Shown here: in pieces, positions 38,080 through 46,889 of the stretch
Position numbering within the stretch: the first letter of the stretch is position 1
Layout of the letters: every line of letters begins with the position of its first letter
DNA from: Veillonella nakazawae
Lineage (GTDB): Bacteria; Bacillota; Negativicutes; Veillonellales; Veillonellaceae
DNA length: 64,000 bases
NCBI RefSeq assembly: GCF_013393365.1
Contig: NZ_AP022321.1
Location: 1-64,000 of the forward strand
Direction of reading: 5' to 3'
Made by a program: the position numbers and the translations under genes
The notes under the pieces: generated by a model
Databases searched by the model: none
Told to the model about the DNA's origin: nothing
The model's input: the letters and a program-made list of their open reading frames with translations, nothing else

Positions 38080-39379
38080 CCAATTTTGGTTCATATCGCT
38101 GTCCCTCTCATCAGTCTTGCTGTTGTTAGTGACACTATATGCACTAGATTTTGATTTACTATCGCCAGTTATCGCAACACAGTCGTCCTTAACGATTGCT
38201 AGCATTCTGTGCACCATTATGGTAAAACAGTGGCAACTGCCCATGCATGGCAGCACCGTGTTAATCCTCATCAGTGCACAAATCGTGATGACCTTGGGTT
38301 CACTTTACGTGGCCCATTGTTTGAATGATAGGACTATAGTAAAAGCTAGCATATCTACTAAGAATATGAGTGATGTGTATATTCCGATGTATCGCCAAGG
38401 TATTTTATGGATATTACTAGCTGTTATTGTAGGCTTAGCAGGTCATGAGATGTATACCTTAGCGGAAAAGGCAGGGAACAAGAATGGCATTTTAGGTATT
38501 GCTAGTTCTATCCGTCCTTATATTATGGCTGAAAGCTCAACTATAAAGCTATCTCGCTGGATGGCGTATTATCAAATCTTAGTGCAACAAATAACATATT
38601 TATCAATATTTGCCTTTATTCAGCGCTCAGTCTTTAAGGCGTGGCGCTGGAGTAATCTATGTTATTTAATACCTCTACTATTTTTCTTCCCCTTTGTGTA
38701 TTTAACAACGGGGCGCATTCTAATCATTACCTTAGTTATATTCATCTTTACGATCATCGGTCATGCCTTGTACCGCAAATATAAAGGTTTTGAGTATGCA
38801 AAGAAATTGCTCACAACAGCTGGGGTATCCTTTTTATCTTTTTTCTTACTATTTATAATTGTAGGTACTTTATTTGGGAAAGGTATTAGTTCTAGTTCAT
38901 CAGCTCTTGAGATTCTAGCACATTATGCAGGGATTTCTTTATCTGCCTTTGATGTATTTTTACAGTATCAATTGGCGGACTCTACCTTGATTGGTCAAAC
39001 TATATTTATAGGTCCTTACAGTAATTTGAATACACTCGGTTTTAATCTACCTAAGCCAAGTATTTTCTTATTCTTTACCTATTTCTATAATATTGATACG
39101 AACGTATATACATCGCTGATGCGGTATTACCATGATTTCTCTTTAGTGGGGATGTATCTTTTCGCGTTGCTCATCCTTATGGTATATACAATTCTGTATT
39201 ACGCCTGTAGACAACGCAACAGCATTCCAATGATATTAGCATATGCTACCTTTGTATATCCTTTATATCTATTTTATGTAGATGACCGAATTTTCATGGA
39301 TTTTTTTGGTACACAAATCATTTATATTGTTGTGTTACAGTTTATTCTCATTAAATTATTATATAAATATAAAGCATAA
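38069..39379 (+). CDS. Wzy-like O-antigen/capsule polymerase
   Basis: 436-residue very hydrophobic protein with about 11-12 helices and a large loop near residues 265-345 containing GISSSSSALEIL and FNLPKPSIFLFFTYFY. The topology, low conservation and last position in a flippase-Wzz-polymerase set indicate the Wzy polymerase. Start overlaps the Wzz-like gene by 11 bases. A strong terminator follows, closing the operon. Confidence 0.75.
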   Translation: MVDSQFWFISLSLSSVLLLLVTLYALDFDLLSPVIATQSSLTIASILCTIMVKQWQLPMHGSTVLILISAQIVMTLGSLYVAHCLNDRTIVKASISTKNMSDVYIPMYRQGILWILLAVIVGLAGHEMYTLAEKAGNKNGILGIASSIRPYIMAESSTIKLSRWMAYYQILVQQITYLSIFAFIQRSVFKAWRWSNLCYLIPLLFFFPFVYLTTGRILIITLVIFIFTIIGHALYRKYKGFEYAKKLLTTAGVSFLSFFLLFIIVGTLFGKGISSSSSALEILAHYAGISLSAFDVFLQYQLADSTLIGQTIFIGPYSNLNTLGFNLPKPSIFLFFTYFYNIDTNVYTSLMRYYHDFSLVGMYLFALLILMVYTILYYACRQRNSIPMILAYATFVYPLYLFYVDDRIFMDFFGTQIIYIVVLQFILIKLLYKYKA

Positions 39380-39397
39380 ACTAATCAATTAAAAAGA

Positions 39398-39439
39398 CTA
39401 ATACTTCAAATGTTATCGTTTGAAGTATTAGCCTTTTTT
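39398..39439 (+). terminator. Terminator of the polysaccharide operon
   Basis: Perfect 13-bp stem CTAATACTTCAAA / TTTGAAGTATTAG (39398-39431) then a T-run to 39439. The following spacer (39440-39690) is very AT-rich with a TTAAATATATTAAATGTTTAA near-palindrome and no supported gene. Confidence 0.93.
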
Positions 39440-39690
39440 ATAGGTGGAATCTTTTTTTTTGAAAAGTAGTCGTTTATATACATAAGAAATCTTTTATTTA
39501 TCGCAATATATTTTACAATTCATCGTATAAATAAAGATGAAGAATTAATGGAAGTTTTAATAAATTCCCATAGATATTTTATAAATATCATGTATACTAC
39601 TTATATTGAAAATATTAAATATATTAAATGTTTAATATTAACGTTTGGGGTTAATATTATTGGCATTCGATAAATATTGAGGGAGAAAAT

Positions 39691-40101
39691 ATGGGTACTA
39701 CATTTATGTTGATGAATAATCCAATGGATTTAATTATGAATCTAGTGGTAGATACTACAGTTAATACAGATCAAATGATATTAGAAGGTGCTATTGAAAA
39801 GTATAAAGTTGATTTTGATGCAGCATCTCAACAAGCTATCTTTACTTTTAAATTGTATAGCAGTTCTAAGTTCTATAAATTACGTATTGTTGCAGATGCT
39901 AAAAAGAATTTAGAAGAACTTACTTCTACAGAGCACTTTTTCCAAGTTGTAAATATATTAGGCCTTACTATTAATATGGCTAAGTCTAAAAAGAAATCAT
40001 TAGCCATTAAGGTGGATATGGAAAATTCTTATGTATATCTTGAAGACTTGAGTTCTAATGATGGAACTATACATAAATTTCATGGTTGGTTAGAACATTA
40101 A
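39691..40101 (+). CDS. Conserved-looking hypothetical protein
   Basis: 136 residues, family not recognised. No signal peptide, no membrane helix; the sequence alternates strand-like and helical stretches (AIFTFKLYSSSKFYKLRIVAD; FFQVVNILGLTINMAKSKKK). A good ribosome site GGGAGAAAAT and a following terminator support it as a real, single-gene unit. It separates the polysaccharide operon from the adhesin island. Confidence 0.65.
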   Translation: MGTTFMLMNNPMDLIMNLVVDTTVNTDQMILEGAIEKYKVDFDAASQQAIFTFKLYSSSKFYKLRIVADAKKNLEELTSTEHFFQVVNILGLTINMAKSKKKSLAIKVDMENSYVYLEDLSSNDGTIHKFHGWLEH

Positions 40102-40122
40102 AATTTGATATTTATATTATTT

Positions 40123-40172
40123 AACTCATCATATAGAGCTATGGACTTAGTTCTATATGGTGAGTTTTATTT
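40123..40172 (+). terminator. Terminator after the 39691 gene
   Basis: AACTCATCATATAGAG / CTATATGGTGAGTT with one wobble pair, followed by a T-rich tract. The next about 210 bases (to the promoter near 40386) hold no gene that I can support; GTCGTACAT occurs twice (about 40232 and 40312), which could be a regulatory site. Confidence 0.82.
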
Positions 40173-40381
40173 TTTATGCGTAAATTATGTTACAACATTC
40201 TAATATATATCTTGTATTTTATTTAATGGGGTCGTACATCAAGCTATATGGGTACTCTATTAAACTGTGCGATTAGCTTTCATAGAAAAATCCGTTATGA
40301 AACGTATTACGTCGTACATTGAAAGTAGTCAATCATGGGTGGCGCAGAAGGTGCCATTTTAATGTGAATTTCACCGTTTTT

Positions 40382-40391
40382 TTGGTATAAT
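40382..40391 (+). promoter_or_regulatory. Extended -10 promoter of the small secreted protein gene
   Basis: TTGG immediately before a perfect TATAAT (40386-40391), 38 bases ahead of the start codon; the -35 is weak, so the extended -10 may compensate. Confidence 0.6.
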
Positions 40392-40428
40392 AAACAAGTA
40401 TTCCAACGATAAAACGGAGGTAATTCTA

Positions 40429-40755
40429 ATGCGTAAATTCTTATATATGTTAGCAGCTCTGCTCGTGTTGATCGGCATTAATACACATGATGTAGAAGCT
40501 CGTACAGATGTGTATGCTACCACTTATAACGGTAATAGCTGGTATGTAGACCAAGACTCTGTGAAGAGAGTAGGGGATGTACTTAATTTCACGGTATATA
40601 CGACATCTGGCCTTAGCTATAAGGTAACATCTAGCGATAATAACTATTACAATGCAGATGTATTCTACTATAACAATAAACTCGTTTCAGACAACGGCCA
40701 ATCCGTTTGGAAATCCCCAGGCATGATGGCGGCTATGCGCGTAGCACGTAGATAA
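40429..40755 (+). CDS. Small secreted protein of unknown function
   Basis: 108 residues with a clear signal peptide (MRKFLYMLAALLVLIGI, likely cut after VEA near residue 24). The mature about 84 residues are rich in Tyr, Asn and Ser and contain repeated Y-x-N and DxDSV-like strands (YATTYNGNSWYVDQDSVKRV), suggesting a small beta-sheet exported domain. CGGAGG precedes the ATG. It is flanked by its own promoter and terminator. Function unknown; location at the start of the adhesin island suggests an envelope role. Confidence 0.75.
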   Translation: MRKFLYMLAALLVLIGINTHDVEARTDVYATTYNGNSWYVDQDSVKRVGDVLNFTVYTTSGLSYKVTSSDNNYYNADVFYYNNKLVSDNGQSVWKSPGMMAAMRVARR

Positions 40756-40767
40756 AGATAATAAGAT

Positions 40768-40796
40768 AAGAGGCAGTGACTCAGTCTCTGCCTCTT
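40768..40796 (+). terminator. Hairpin after the small secreted protein gene
   Basis: AAGAGGCAG / CTGCCTCTT around an 11-base loop, ending the 40429 gene. Only two T residues follow before GG, so it is moderate in strength. Confidence 0.65.
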
Positions 40797-40834
40797 GGTT
40801 TATAATACAACATATTAGTATTGTTTATCTGTAT

Positions 40835-40863
40835 TTGACGATATATGATATAAACCCTATAAT
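40835..40863 (+). promoter_or_regulatory. Promoter of candidate antitoxin RNA, copy 1
   Basis: TTGACG (40835-40840), 17-base spacer, perfect TATAAT (40858-40863), directed towards the 3' end of the minus-strand toxin gene. An RNA starting near 40870 would be antisense to the toxin mRNA tail and coding end. The antisense 3' end could not be fixed. Confidence 0.75.
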
Positions 40864-40969
40864 ATAAACAGATAGCCAAGCGAGTAGATCCGTCGGGCTC
40901 ATCTCAAAACTATGATTAATTGATGAAATGGCCTTTCAGTTACCTAATTATTCAGGGGATAACGAAGGG

Positions 40970-41071
40970 CTATTTGTCTTTTCCAAGACAAATAAGCGCC
41001 ACGAGTGCACCAAAAGCAATGACTACAGTCATTACCTCTAGGATTAGCATGATTAACTCATAATCACTCAT
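40970..41071 (-). CDS. 33-residue hydrophobic toxin peptide, copy 1 (type I TA candidate)
   Basis: Tiny gene encoding a single-helix peptide: MSDYELIML, then a hydrophobic run with EVMTVVIAFGALVALI, and the charged end CLGKDK. This is the build of the holin-like type I toxins (TxpA/BsrG-like, also annotated as putative holin-like toxin) that insert in the inner membrane. GGGAGGG lies 6 bases before the ATG but is locked in a stem (41079-41102) CCTCTCTTC / GAAGGGAGG in the mRNA, as in type I systems where the full transcript is poorly translated. Promoter: -35 TTGATT and -10 TATAAT, 17 apart (41131-41159). The second copy differs by one residue. Confidence 0.78.
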   Translation of the reverse strand: MSDYELIMLILEVMTVVIAFGALVALICLGKDK

Positions 41072-41130
41072 AGACAACCCTCCCTTCATTAACGAAGAGA
41101 GGCCCAACCTCGCTTGACTATCTTAAGATA

Positions 41131-41159
41131 ATTATATTGCGAACATATAAGCGAATCAA
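41131..41159 (-). promoter_or_regulatory. Promoter of toxin gene, copy 1
   Basis: Minus strand TTGATT (41154-41159), 17 bases, TATAAT (41131-41136); the leader of about 55 bases contains the SD-masking hairpin. Confidence 0.78.
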
Positions 41160-41207
41160 TAAGAATCTATAAATAGAAATATACAAAAATATATATACGT
41201 ATACCTT

Positions 41208-41234
41208 AGCAGTAACTATAGTTACTGCTTTTTT
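41208..41234 (+). terminator. Terminator between toxin copy 1 and the first autotransporter
   Basis: Stem AGCAGTAAC / GTTACTGCT with TATA loop, followed by TTTTTT. It shields the autotransporter promoter from read-through from the left. Confidence 0.85.
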
Positions 41235-41273
41235 ATATTGATGCGCCGTTTTATGTGGCAAAATTCCCTCATA

Positions 41274-41302
41274 TTTACAATAATACAAATATTAAATATA
41301 AT
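41274..41302 (+). promoter_or_regulatory. Promoter of the first autotransporter
   Basis: TTTACA (41274-41279), 17-base spacer, TATAAT (41297-41302), 48 bases before the start codon. Confidence 0.78.
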
Positions 41303-41350
41303 TAAATTATTTAATAATAGTTTATAGTGTATAAATGAGAGAGGGTTTTT

Positions 41351-43576
41351 ATGAAACGCATGTGTAAAGCGAAATTATCCTTAGCAATTGCTCTGACGAT
41401 TGCTAGCTCTGTAGGTCAGTATGCAATGGCAGGGAGTACATTAGTTACTTCACCTACTGGTGCATATATTACTGCAAATAATGGTGGGAAGTTTACGGCT
41501 GGTGAAATGACAAACTACGTATCTACGATTGAGGCAGATACTGGTAGTACAGTCAGCATTGATAAAGCAGTGGCTAATGTTGGCTATAATGATAAGCCTT
41601 TTATTAGCAGTAAAGGTGGCAGTACTGTTACTCTTAAGGAAGGCGTTTATGATGTTCATAATGTGAGCACCCCTATTGCAGTAGCTCAAGGTGGTACTGT
41701 TAATATTGGCGTAGACGGTAACAAAGGTAATTTTATCGGTAACGACTTATCTTTAGTTGGTGATGTTATCGTTAAAAGCGACCCAAATCATGCGTCCGAG
41801 ATTAATATTGGAATCATTGGTAAAGAATCTCTTTGGGACGGTTTAGCCTTTAATTTAGCAGATAAAGATGCAAAGCATCCAAGTCATATCAATGTATTCC
41901 TTGGTGACTATGGTTCTTGGGAGCTTTTCTATCAAGGTGGCTTGCATGAAGGTAAATTAGATGGTGGTACGCAACCTAGCCATGTACATCGACTTGTAGG
42001 TTCTAATAACCGTAACTATGCGAACATGGTAACCCAAAGTGAGCATAATAAACTCTATGTAGATAAGCTGGAAGGTCATGTAAACTTTATTTATGACCCT
42101 AATGATGAAGGTGGCGATACTGAGGATCCAAGCTATCAACCACCAACTAAAACCTATAATGGTGTGACTCCAGATTCTTTCTGGGGTGGGGATATTCACA
42201 TTACAAGTGCGGCTCCTGGTGCGGCTGCTCATGTATATACGACTCAAAAAGGTCTAGACATGTCTTCCGAAGAGAATGTAAATAAGATCTTAGATAATTT
42301 GGCACATAAGATGTATTATCATAACTATGTAAATGGTGAAAGAAACCTTCAAGGCACAGTAGCTATTGCATCTGATGGTTCTGAATCTGGTCGTTTTACA
42401 GTCATCACTTCTGGTCATGCTAAAGAAGGTGACATTACTTGGCAAGCAGATAAAGATGGTCAAGGTAAATACGTATATGGTGAAAATAAACCGGCTCCGA
42501 AACCAGAGGTAAAACCAGAGCCAGCTCCGGCACCAAAACCAGAAGTAAAACCAGAACCGGCTCCAGCGCCTAAGCCGGAAGTTAAACCGATTCCTAAACC
42601 AGAGGTAAAACCGACTCCTAAACCAGAAGTGAAACCAGCTCCAGTACCAGACCGTAATTCTCACATTCATGTTATCATGGGTGATTTTGATACACCTCAT
42701 ATGCGCGGCGCTCGTTCTGCCATCATGAGTAATATCAACGGTTGGAGAACATTGACAGATAATATGTATCGTCCACGCGTATTGCAACAAGGCGAACCAA
42801 CAGGTATCTGGGCTCGCGTTGGGGGCGGTAAATACAGCTTCAATGCAACAGGTATCGACACAGATACTACATATACACGCATTCAAGGTGGTTACGATGC
42901 TAAAACTAGCAGCGGTTGGACTGTTGGTGGCCAAGTTTCTTACCTTCGTGGTAACGATGATTACGTATTCAACGGTACTGGCAAAGAAAAAGCCTTTGCG
43001 GTTGGTGCGTATGGCTTGAAAGATCTTGGTAACAACCAATACATCCACATTGAGTCTCAAGTAGGCCGTGCTTCTAACGACTTCACTGTTCGCAATGAAA
43101 TTGGTGAAAGCCTTTCTGGCGAGACTAAAGCTAATGCATACTCTATCGGTGCACGCTATGGTAAAACTGTGAAGCTTTCAAATGGTACATACATTGAACC
43201 GCAAGCACAATTGAGCTACACTCACTTCGGTGGTGACAGCTTCAATGCTGGCAGCATGCATGTAGATCAATCTGGTGTGAGCAGTACTGCAGGTGGTATT
43301 GGCCTTGAAATCGGTAAAAACTTCGGTGCAGGTAATATCTATACTCGCGTTGGTGTAAACCATGCCTTCTCTGGCACAGTAAAAACTAGTTACACAAGTG
43401 GTGTTACGACTAAATACACATCCGAAGACATTAAAGGTACTTGGACAGATCTCGCATTTGGTGGCCGCTATGGCTTCAATGCAAACAACAGTATCTTTGG
43501 TGATATTAGTACAGGTCTATCTGGCGACTATAAAGCTGGTTGGTCTGTAAATGCAGGATTTACACATAAATTCTAA
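41351..43576 (+). CDS. Type Va (classical) autotransporter, copy 1
   Basis: 741-residue surface protein. Signal peptide about 1-27 ([19 protein letters not shown]). The passenger (about 28-375) is Gly/Asn/Asp-rich with beta-helix-like strands. A proline-rich spacer (about 378-435) has repeated [12 protein letters not shown] units. The C-terminal about 290 residues form the 12-stranded translocator barrel, starting near [13 protein letters not shown] and ending in the outer-membrane signal VNAGFTHKF with terminal Phe. No protease motif is visible in the passenger, so adhesion is the most likely role. It is a paralog of the 44391 gene. It lies between the two inverted toxin-antitoxin copies. 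Confidence 0.9.
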   Translation: MKRMCKAKLSLAIALTIASSVGQYAMAGSTLVTSPTGAYITANNGGKFTAGEMTNYVSTIEADTGSTVSIDKAVANVGYNDKPFISSKGGSTVTLKEGVYDVHNVSTPIAVAQGGTVNIGVDGNKGNFIGNDLSLVGDVIVKSDPNHASEINIGIIGKESLWDGLAFNLADKDAKHPSHINVFLGDYGSWELFYQGGLHEGKLDGGTQPSHVHRLVGSNNRNYANMVTQSEHNKLYVDKLEGHVNFIYDPNDEGGDTEDPSYQPPTKTYNGVTPDSFWGGDIHITSAAPGAAAHVYTTQKGLDMSSEENVNKILDNLAHKMYYHNYVNGERNLQGTVAIASDGSESGRFTVITSGHAKEGDITWQADKDGQGKYVYGENKPAPKPEVKPEPAPAPKPEVKPEPAPAPKPEVKPIPKPEVKPTPKPEVKPAPVPDRNSHIHVIMGDFDTPHMRGARSAIMSNINGWRTLTDNMYRPRVLQQGEPTGIWARVGGGKYSFNATGIDTDTTYTRIQGGYDAKTSSGWTVGGQVSYLRGNDDYVFNGTGKEKAFAVGAYGLKDLGNNQYIHIESQVGRASNDFTVRNEIGESLSGETKANAYSIGARYGKTVKLSNGTYIEPQAQLSYTHFGGDSFNAGSMHVDQSGVSSTAGGIGLEIGKNFGAGNIYTRVGVNHAFSGTVKTSYTSGVTTKYTSEDIKGTWTDLAFGGRYGFNANNSIFGDISTGLSGDYKAGWSVNAGFTHKF

Positions 43577-43643
43577 TATAATAGTTACTATATAAATGTA
43601 TATGGTGATAAGTACTATATAAAAATATAGCACTCACTAAATA

Positions 43644-43692
43644 AAATGCCCCATGTATTGGATTTAACAATCTAATACGTGGGGCATTTATA
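43644..43692. terminator. Terminator of the first autotransporter
   Basis: AAATGCCCCA / TGGGGCATTT with an inner GTATTGGA / TCTAATAC stem; A- and T-rich flanks on both sides. Confidence 0.85.
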
Positions 43693-43726
43693 ATATATTT
43701 CGTATATTTCTATACATAGATTCTTA

Positions 43727-43755
43727 TTGATTCGCTTATATGTTCGCCATATAAT
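43727..43755 (+). promoter_or_regulatory. Promoter of toxin gene, copy 2
   Basis: TTGATT (43727-43732), 17 bases, TATAAT (43750-43755). The leader hairpin CCTCTCTTC / GAAGGGAGG (43784-43808) covers the ribosome site. Confidence 0.78.
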
Positions 43756-43815
43756 GGACTTAAGATAGTCAGGCGAGGTTGGGCCTCTCTTCGTTTAATG
43801 AAGGGAGGGTTGTCT

Positions 43816-43917
43816 ATGAGTGATTATGAGTTAATCATGATAATTCTAGAGGTAATGACGGTTGTCATTGCCTTTGGTGCACTTGTGGCGCTTATTTGTC
43901 TTGGAAAAGACAAATAG
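43816..43917 (+). CDS. 33-residue hydrophobic toxin peptide, copy 2 (type I TA candidate)
   Basis: Same peptide as copy 1 with Ile for Leu at residue 9 (MSDYELIMI, then EVMTVVIAFGALVALI, then CLGKDK). One predicted membrane helix (about 6-28) and a lysine-containing tail. GGGAGGG before the ATG is in a leader stem. The last codons form a hairpin CTTATTTGTC / GACAAATAG that includes the stop codon. A consensus convergent promoter downstream (44020-44048) would make an antisense RNA. Family (holin-like/TxpA-like type I toxin) is assigned from size, topology and gene architecture. Confidence 0.8.
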   Translation: MSDYELIMIILEVMTVVIAFGALVALICLGKDK

Positions 43918-44019
43918 CCCTTCGTTACCAATAACTCGATAACTGAAAGGCCATTTCATCATGTTTTTAATCCTTTTGAGATGAGCCCGACGGTTCTACT
44001 CGTTTGGCTATCTGTTTAT

Positions 44020-44048
44020 ATTATAGATATAATCATATATATCGTCAA
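44020..44048 (-). promoter_or_regulatory. Promoter of candidate antitoxin RNA, copy 2
   Basis: Minus strand TTGACG (44043-44048), 17-base spacer, TATAAT (44020-44025), convergent with the toxin gene; same geometry as copy 1. Confidence 0.76.
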
Positions 44049-44096
44049 ATTACGATGAACAATACTATTGATTTCAATAAATTTGAATTAGTATAG

Positions 44097-44121
44097 GCAG
44101 TGACTAGATCACTGCCTTTTT
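44097..44121 (+). terminator. Terminator beyond toxin copy 2
   Basis: GGCAGTGA / TCACTGCC with CTAG-type loop, then TTTTT. It probably ends the toxin mRNA. Confidence 0.85.
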
Positions 44122-44187
44122 ATATTCTAGTTTTATAACTCAAATATTAATATCTTAAATAACTTTAAATAAAAATAGAGAAATTCA

Positions 44188-44216
44188 TTTACAATTCACT
44201 AAAAATGATGTAATAT
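44188..44216 (+). promoter_or_regulatory. Promoter of the second autotransporter
   Basis: TTTACA (44188-44193), 17 bases, TAATAT (44211-44216). The leader is about 165 bases and includes a mini-frame M-K-E-L-S-Q-M (44329-44352) shortly before the gene. Confidence 0.65.
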
Positions 44217-44390
44217 TTTAAATATATTTTAAAAGTGTTAGAAAAAAGTTTCTTTATTATGAGAGTGTATATCTGTCTTTTACCGTATATAAAGGCTAAT
44301 AAATCAACTCATAGATATATATTCAAGTATGAAGGAGCTTTCACAAATGTGATTGTATTGTAAGTGAAATATTGATTGAGGTATAAGAGG

Positions 44391-46799
44391 ATGAAAGGTA
44401 GTAATAAGATTTTATTGTCTGCTGTTATGATGACCTTATTGTCATCTACGATGGCTATGCCTGTTACATGGGCTGCAGCAGGTATTAATTCTGATGGACG
44501 TATTTTTGCAACTACTGCTGATAGTAAATTTGAAAGTACAGGTGATACGACTGCGAATGGTGTAGTCGCATCTGATGGTGGTCAAGTTACAATTGGCTCT
44601 TTGGACACTCCTGATGCATCTCAATTGCCTAAACGCTATCGTCAACCAGCTTTCATTACAGGCATGCTAAATAACAGTTCCATCCAAGTAGATGGCGGGA
44701 TTATGGACGTGACTACTGCACCATGGAAGTCTCCATATCCAGTAGCGTTTGCATATAATAGTAAAATTAATCTCGGCATTGATGATGCGGGTACTGTAAA
44801 ACACAAAGTGTTTAATATGCAAGGTGATGTGCTGGTATCTGATAAAATGATGCCTCCGTATCAAGAACAGCAACCATCTGTGATCAATATCGGCCTAGGC
44901 CGTGCGCATAATAGCCCTAACCAATTTTCTGGCAAAGCTGTGAATACCTTAGAGGATAAGGGCGGCGAAATCAACATGACCTTTGATGGTGGCATGTGGA
45001 GCCATGATTACATGGGTGGCTTGGAATCTTTCAAAATTGATGGTAAAACGGAACGCAGTAGTATTAATAACCTCACAGGCACTCGTACGCGTGAAGGTTT
45101 CAGCCGTATTGCGCAAGATTCTCGCAGCGACATTCATGTAAATAAATTGGACGGCCATATCAATGTTATTTATGACATGAGTGATAGCACGGGCTTGAAC
45201 TTCGCTAAACAAGGCTCCAAGAAAAATGGTCTTGATCCGGCTGATATCGAGGGTGGTAACTTCATCGTGAAATCCGCTGCGACTGGCTCTGGCGTACATG
45301 GCTATGTAACAGGTGATCATTTCGATACTTCTTCTGAAAGCAATGTAAACAAGATTTTAGATAACTTAGCCCACAAGTTCTATTATGAAAACTATGTAAA
45401 AGGTGAAAGAAACCTTTCTGGTACTGTATCCATCGCTTCTAAAGGTATCGTGTCTAGTTACAAAAAAGCGTTGACTACAGACCAAAAAGAAGGGGATATT
45501 ACATGGAAAGATGGTAATGGTCAAGGCTCCTATGTAGTGCCAGAACCAAAACCTACACCGACTCCAGATCCTAAACCAGTTACGCCAGTAACTCCAGATC
45601 CAAAACCAGTTACACCAGTAACTCCAGATCCAAAACCAGTTACGCCTGTAACTCCGGATCCAAAACCAGTTACACCAGTAACTCCGGACCCTAAACCAGT
45701 TACGCCTGTAACTCCAGACCCTAAACCAGTTACGCCTGTGACTCCAGATCCTAAACCAGTTACACCAGTGACTCCAGATCCAAAACCAGTTACGCCAGTA
45801 ACTCCGGATCCAAAACCAGTTACACCTGTAACTCCGAATCCAAAACCAGTTACACCTGTAACACCAGCGCCTAAACCAGTAAATCCTAATCCTGTTATTC
45901 GTGGTGCTTATGATACACCTCATATGCGTGGTATTCGTTCTGCTGTAGTAGGTAATATCAACGCATGGCGTACATTAGCTGACGATATGTATCGTCCTCG
46001 TGTATTGCAACAAGGTGAACCAACTGGTATTTGGGCTCGCATCGGTGGCGGTAAATACAGCTACTCTGGCAGTGGTATCGACACAGCTATAGATTATACA
46101 CGCATTCAAGGCGGTTATGATGCTAAAATCAGCCGTGGTTGGACTGTAGGTGGTCAAGTATCTTACCTTCGCGGTTCTGAAGACTATGTATTCGATGGTT
46201 CCGGCAAGGTGAAATCCTTCTCCGTAGGTGCGTATGGTTTGAAAGACCTTGGCAAAGATCAATATGTACATGTAGAAACTCAAGTTGGTCGCGTATCTAA
46301 TGACTTCACAGCTCGAAATGAAATCGGTGAAGCTATGTCTGGCGATACAAAATCCAATGCGTATAGCATCGGTGTTCGTTATGGTAAAACATTGAAATAT
46401 GCTAATGGTTTCTATGTAGAACCACAAGCACAATTGAACTTTACACACTTCGGTGGCCGTAACTTCAATGTAGGTAATGTATCTGTTAACCAATCTAGTG
46501 TAAACAGCACTTCTGGTAAAATCGGCCTTGAATTGGGTAAACAATTTGGCAATGGTAACCTTTATACACGTTTTGCAGCAGGTCATGCTTTCACAGGCAA
46601 TGTAAAAACTGCATTCGCTAGCGGTAGTGTTATGAAATTAACAGAGCAAGACCTTAAAGGTACTTGGACTGAACTTGCTTTCGGCGGCCGTTATGGCTTT
46701 AATAGCAACAATAGCGTATTTGCTGACGTTGCCACAGGTTTGTCTGGTGACTACCAAGCAGACTGGGGCGTAAACGCAGGTTTCACACATAAGTTCTAA
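44391..46799 (+). CDS. Type Va (classical) autotransporter, copy 2
   Basis: About 802 residues from the ATG at 44391. Signal peptide about 1-29 (ILLSAVMMTLLSSTMAMPVTWA). The passenger (about 30-385) shares motifs with copy 1, including INKLDGHINVIYD-like and [20 protein letters not shown] segments. Then comes a run of ten 10-residue units DPKPVTPVTP and a translocator barrel starting at DTPHMRGIRSAVV and ending VNAGFTHKF. The barrel is closely similar to copy 1, so the pair arose by duplication; the spacer types (PKPEVKPEP versus PKPVTPVTP) differ. Upstream in-frame TTG at 44376 is less likely than this ATG. Confidence 0.9.
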   Translation: MKGSNKILLSAVMMTLLSSTMAMPVTWAAAGINSDGRIFATTADSKFESTGDTTANGVVASDGGQVTIGSLDTPDASQLPKRYRQPAFITGMLNNSSIQVDGGIMDVTTAPWKSPYPVAFAYNSKINLGIDDAGTVKHKVFNMQGDVLVSDKMMPPYQEQQPSVINIGLGRAHNSPNQFSGKAVNTLEDKGGEINMTFDGGMWSHDYMGGLESFKIDGKTERSSINNLTGTRTREGFSRIAQDSRSDIHVNKLDGHINVIYDMSDSTGLNFAKQGSKKNGLDPADIEGGNFIVKSAATGSGVHGYVTGDHFDTSSESNVNKILDNLAHKFYYENYVKGERNLSGTVSIASKGIVSSYKKALTTDQKEGDITWKDGNGQGSYVVPEPKPTPTPDPKPVTPVTPDPKPVTPVTPDPKPVTPVTPDPKPVTPVTPDPKPVTPVTPDPKPVTPVTPDPKPVTPVTPDPKPVTPVTPDPKPVTPVTPNPKPVTPVTPAPKPVNPNPVIRGAYDTPHMRGIRSAVVGNINAWRTLADDMYRPRVLQQGEPTGIWARIGGGKYSYSGSGIDTAIDYTRIQGGYDAKISRGWTVGGQVSYLRGSEDYVFDGSGKVKSFSVGAYGLKDLGKDQYVHVETQVGRVSNDFTARNEIGEAMSGDTKSNAYSIGVRYGKTLKYANGFYVEPQAQLNFTHFGGRNFNVGNVSVNQSSVNSTSGKIGLELGKQFGNGNLYTRFAAGHAFTGNVKTAFASGSVMKLTEQDLKGTWTELAFGGRYGFNSNNSVFADVATGLSGDYQADWGVNAGFTHKF
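45571..45870 (+). repeat. Ten tandem 30-bp units in the autotransporter spacer
   Basis: Ten head-to-tail copies encoding D-P-K-P-V-T-P-V-T-P, differing mostly at third codon positions (the ninth boundary has Asn for Asp). In-frame gain or loss would change stalk length without disrupting the protein. Confidence 0.95.
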
Positions 46800-46845
46800 G
46801 TGTAGATTTATTAAATAATCTTTTGTACAATAGCTAACATATATA

Positions 46846-46889
46846 GCCTCCTAATAATAGAGTCATGACTTTATTATTAGGAGGCTTTT
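46846..46889 (+). terminator. Terminator of the second autotransporter
   Basis: GCCTCCTAATAATAG / TTATTATTAGGAGGC followed by TTTT. The rest of the spacer to 47158 holds a TATACT -10-like element near 46984, and otherwise nothing supported. Confidence 0.85.

Larger units (their letters stand above)
40816..41196. repeat. Inverted repeat, left copy (candidate type I toxin-antitoxin module)
   Basis: About 380 bp matching, in opposite orientation, the segment at 43694-44068. Aligned by eye, the match runs from the antisense promoter side (TAGTATTG) through the toxin gene and its promoter to AATATAT beyond. The two copies face each other across the first autotransporter gene. Differences are scattered single changes; I did not compute identity. 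Confidence 0.88.
43694..44068. repeat. Inverted repeat, right copy (candidate type I toxin-antitoxin module)
   Basis: Reverse-orientation match of 40816-41196. It keeps all elements: toxin promoter, SD-masking hairpin, peptide gene and antisense promoter. The segment between the copies is about 2.5 kb and contains the whole first autotransporter gene with its promoter and terminator. Confidence 0.88.

Noticed and set aside
41351..43576. Autotransporter passenger as a serine protease (SPATE-like)
   Set aside because: No GDSGS-type catalytic motif is present; the passenger is repetitive and Gly/Asn-rich.
45571..45870. CRISPR-like array of regular 30-bp repeats
   Set aside because: Repeats are head-to-tail without spacers, in frame, and encode the proline-rich stalk of an autotransporter.
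45366..45923. Minus-strand Trp/Arg/Cys-rich repeat frame
   Set aside because: Complement of the tandem PKPVTPVTP codons in the autotransporter; no independent support.
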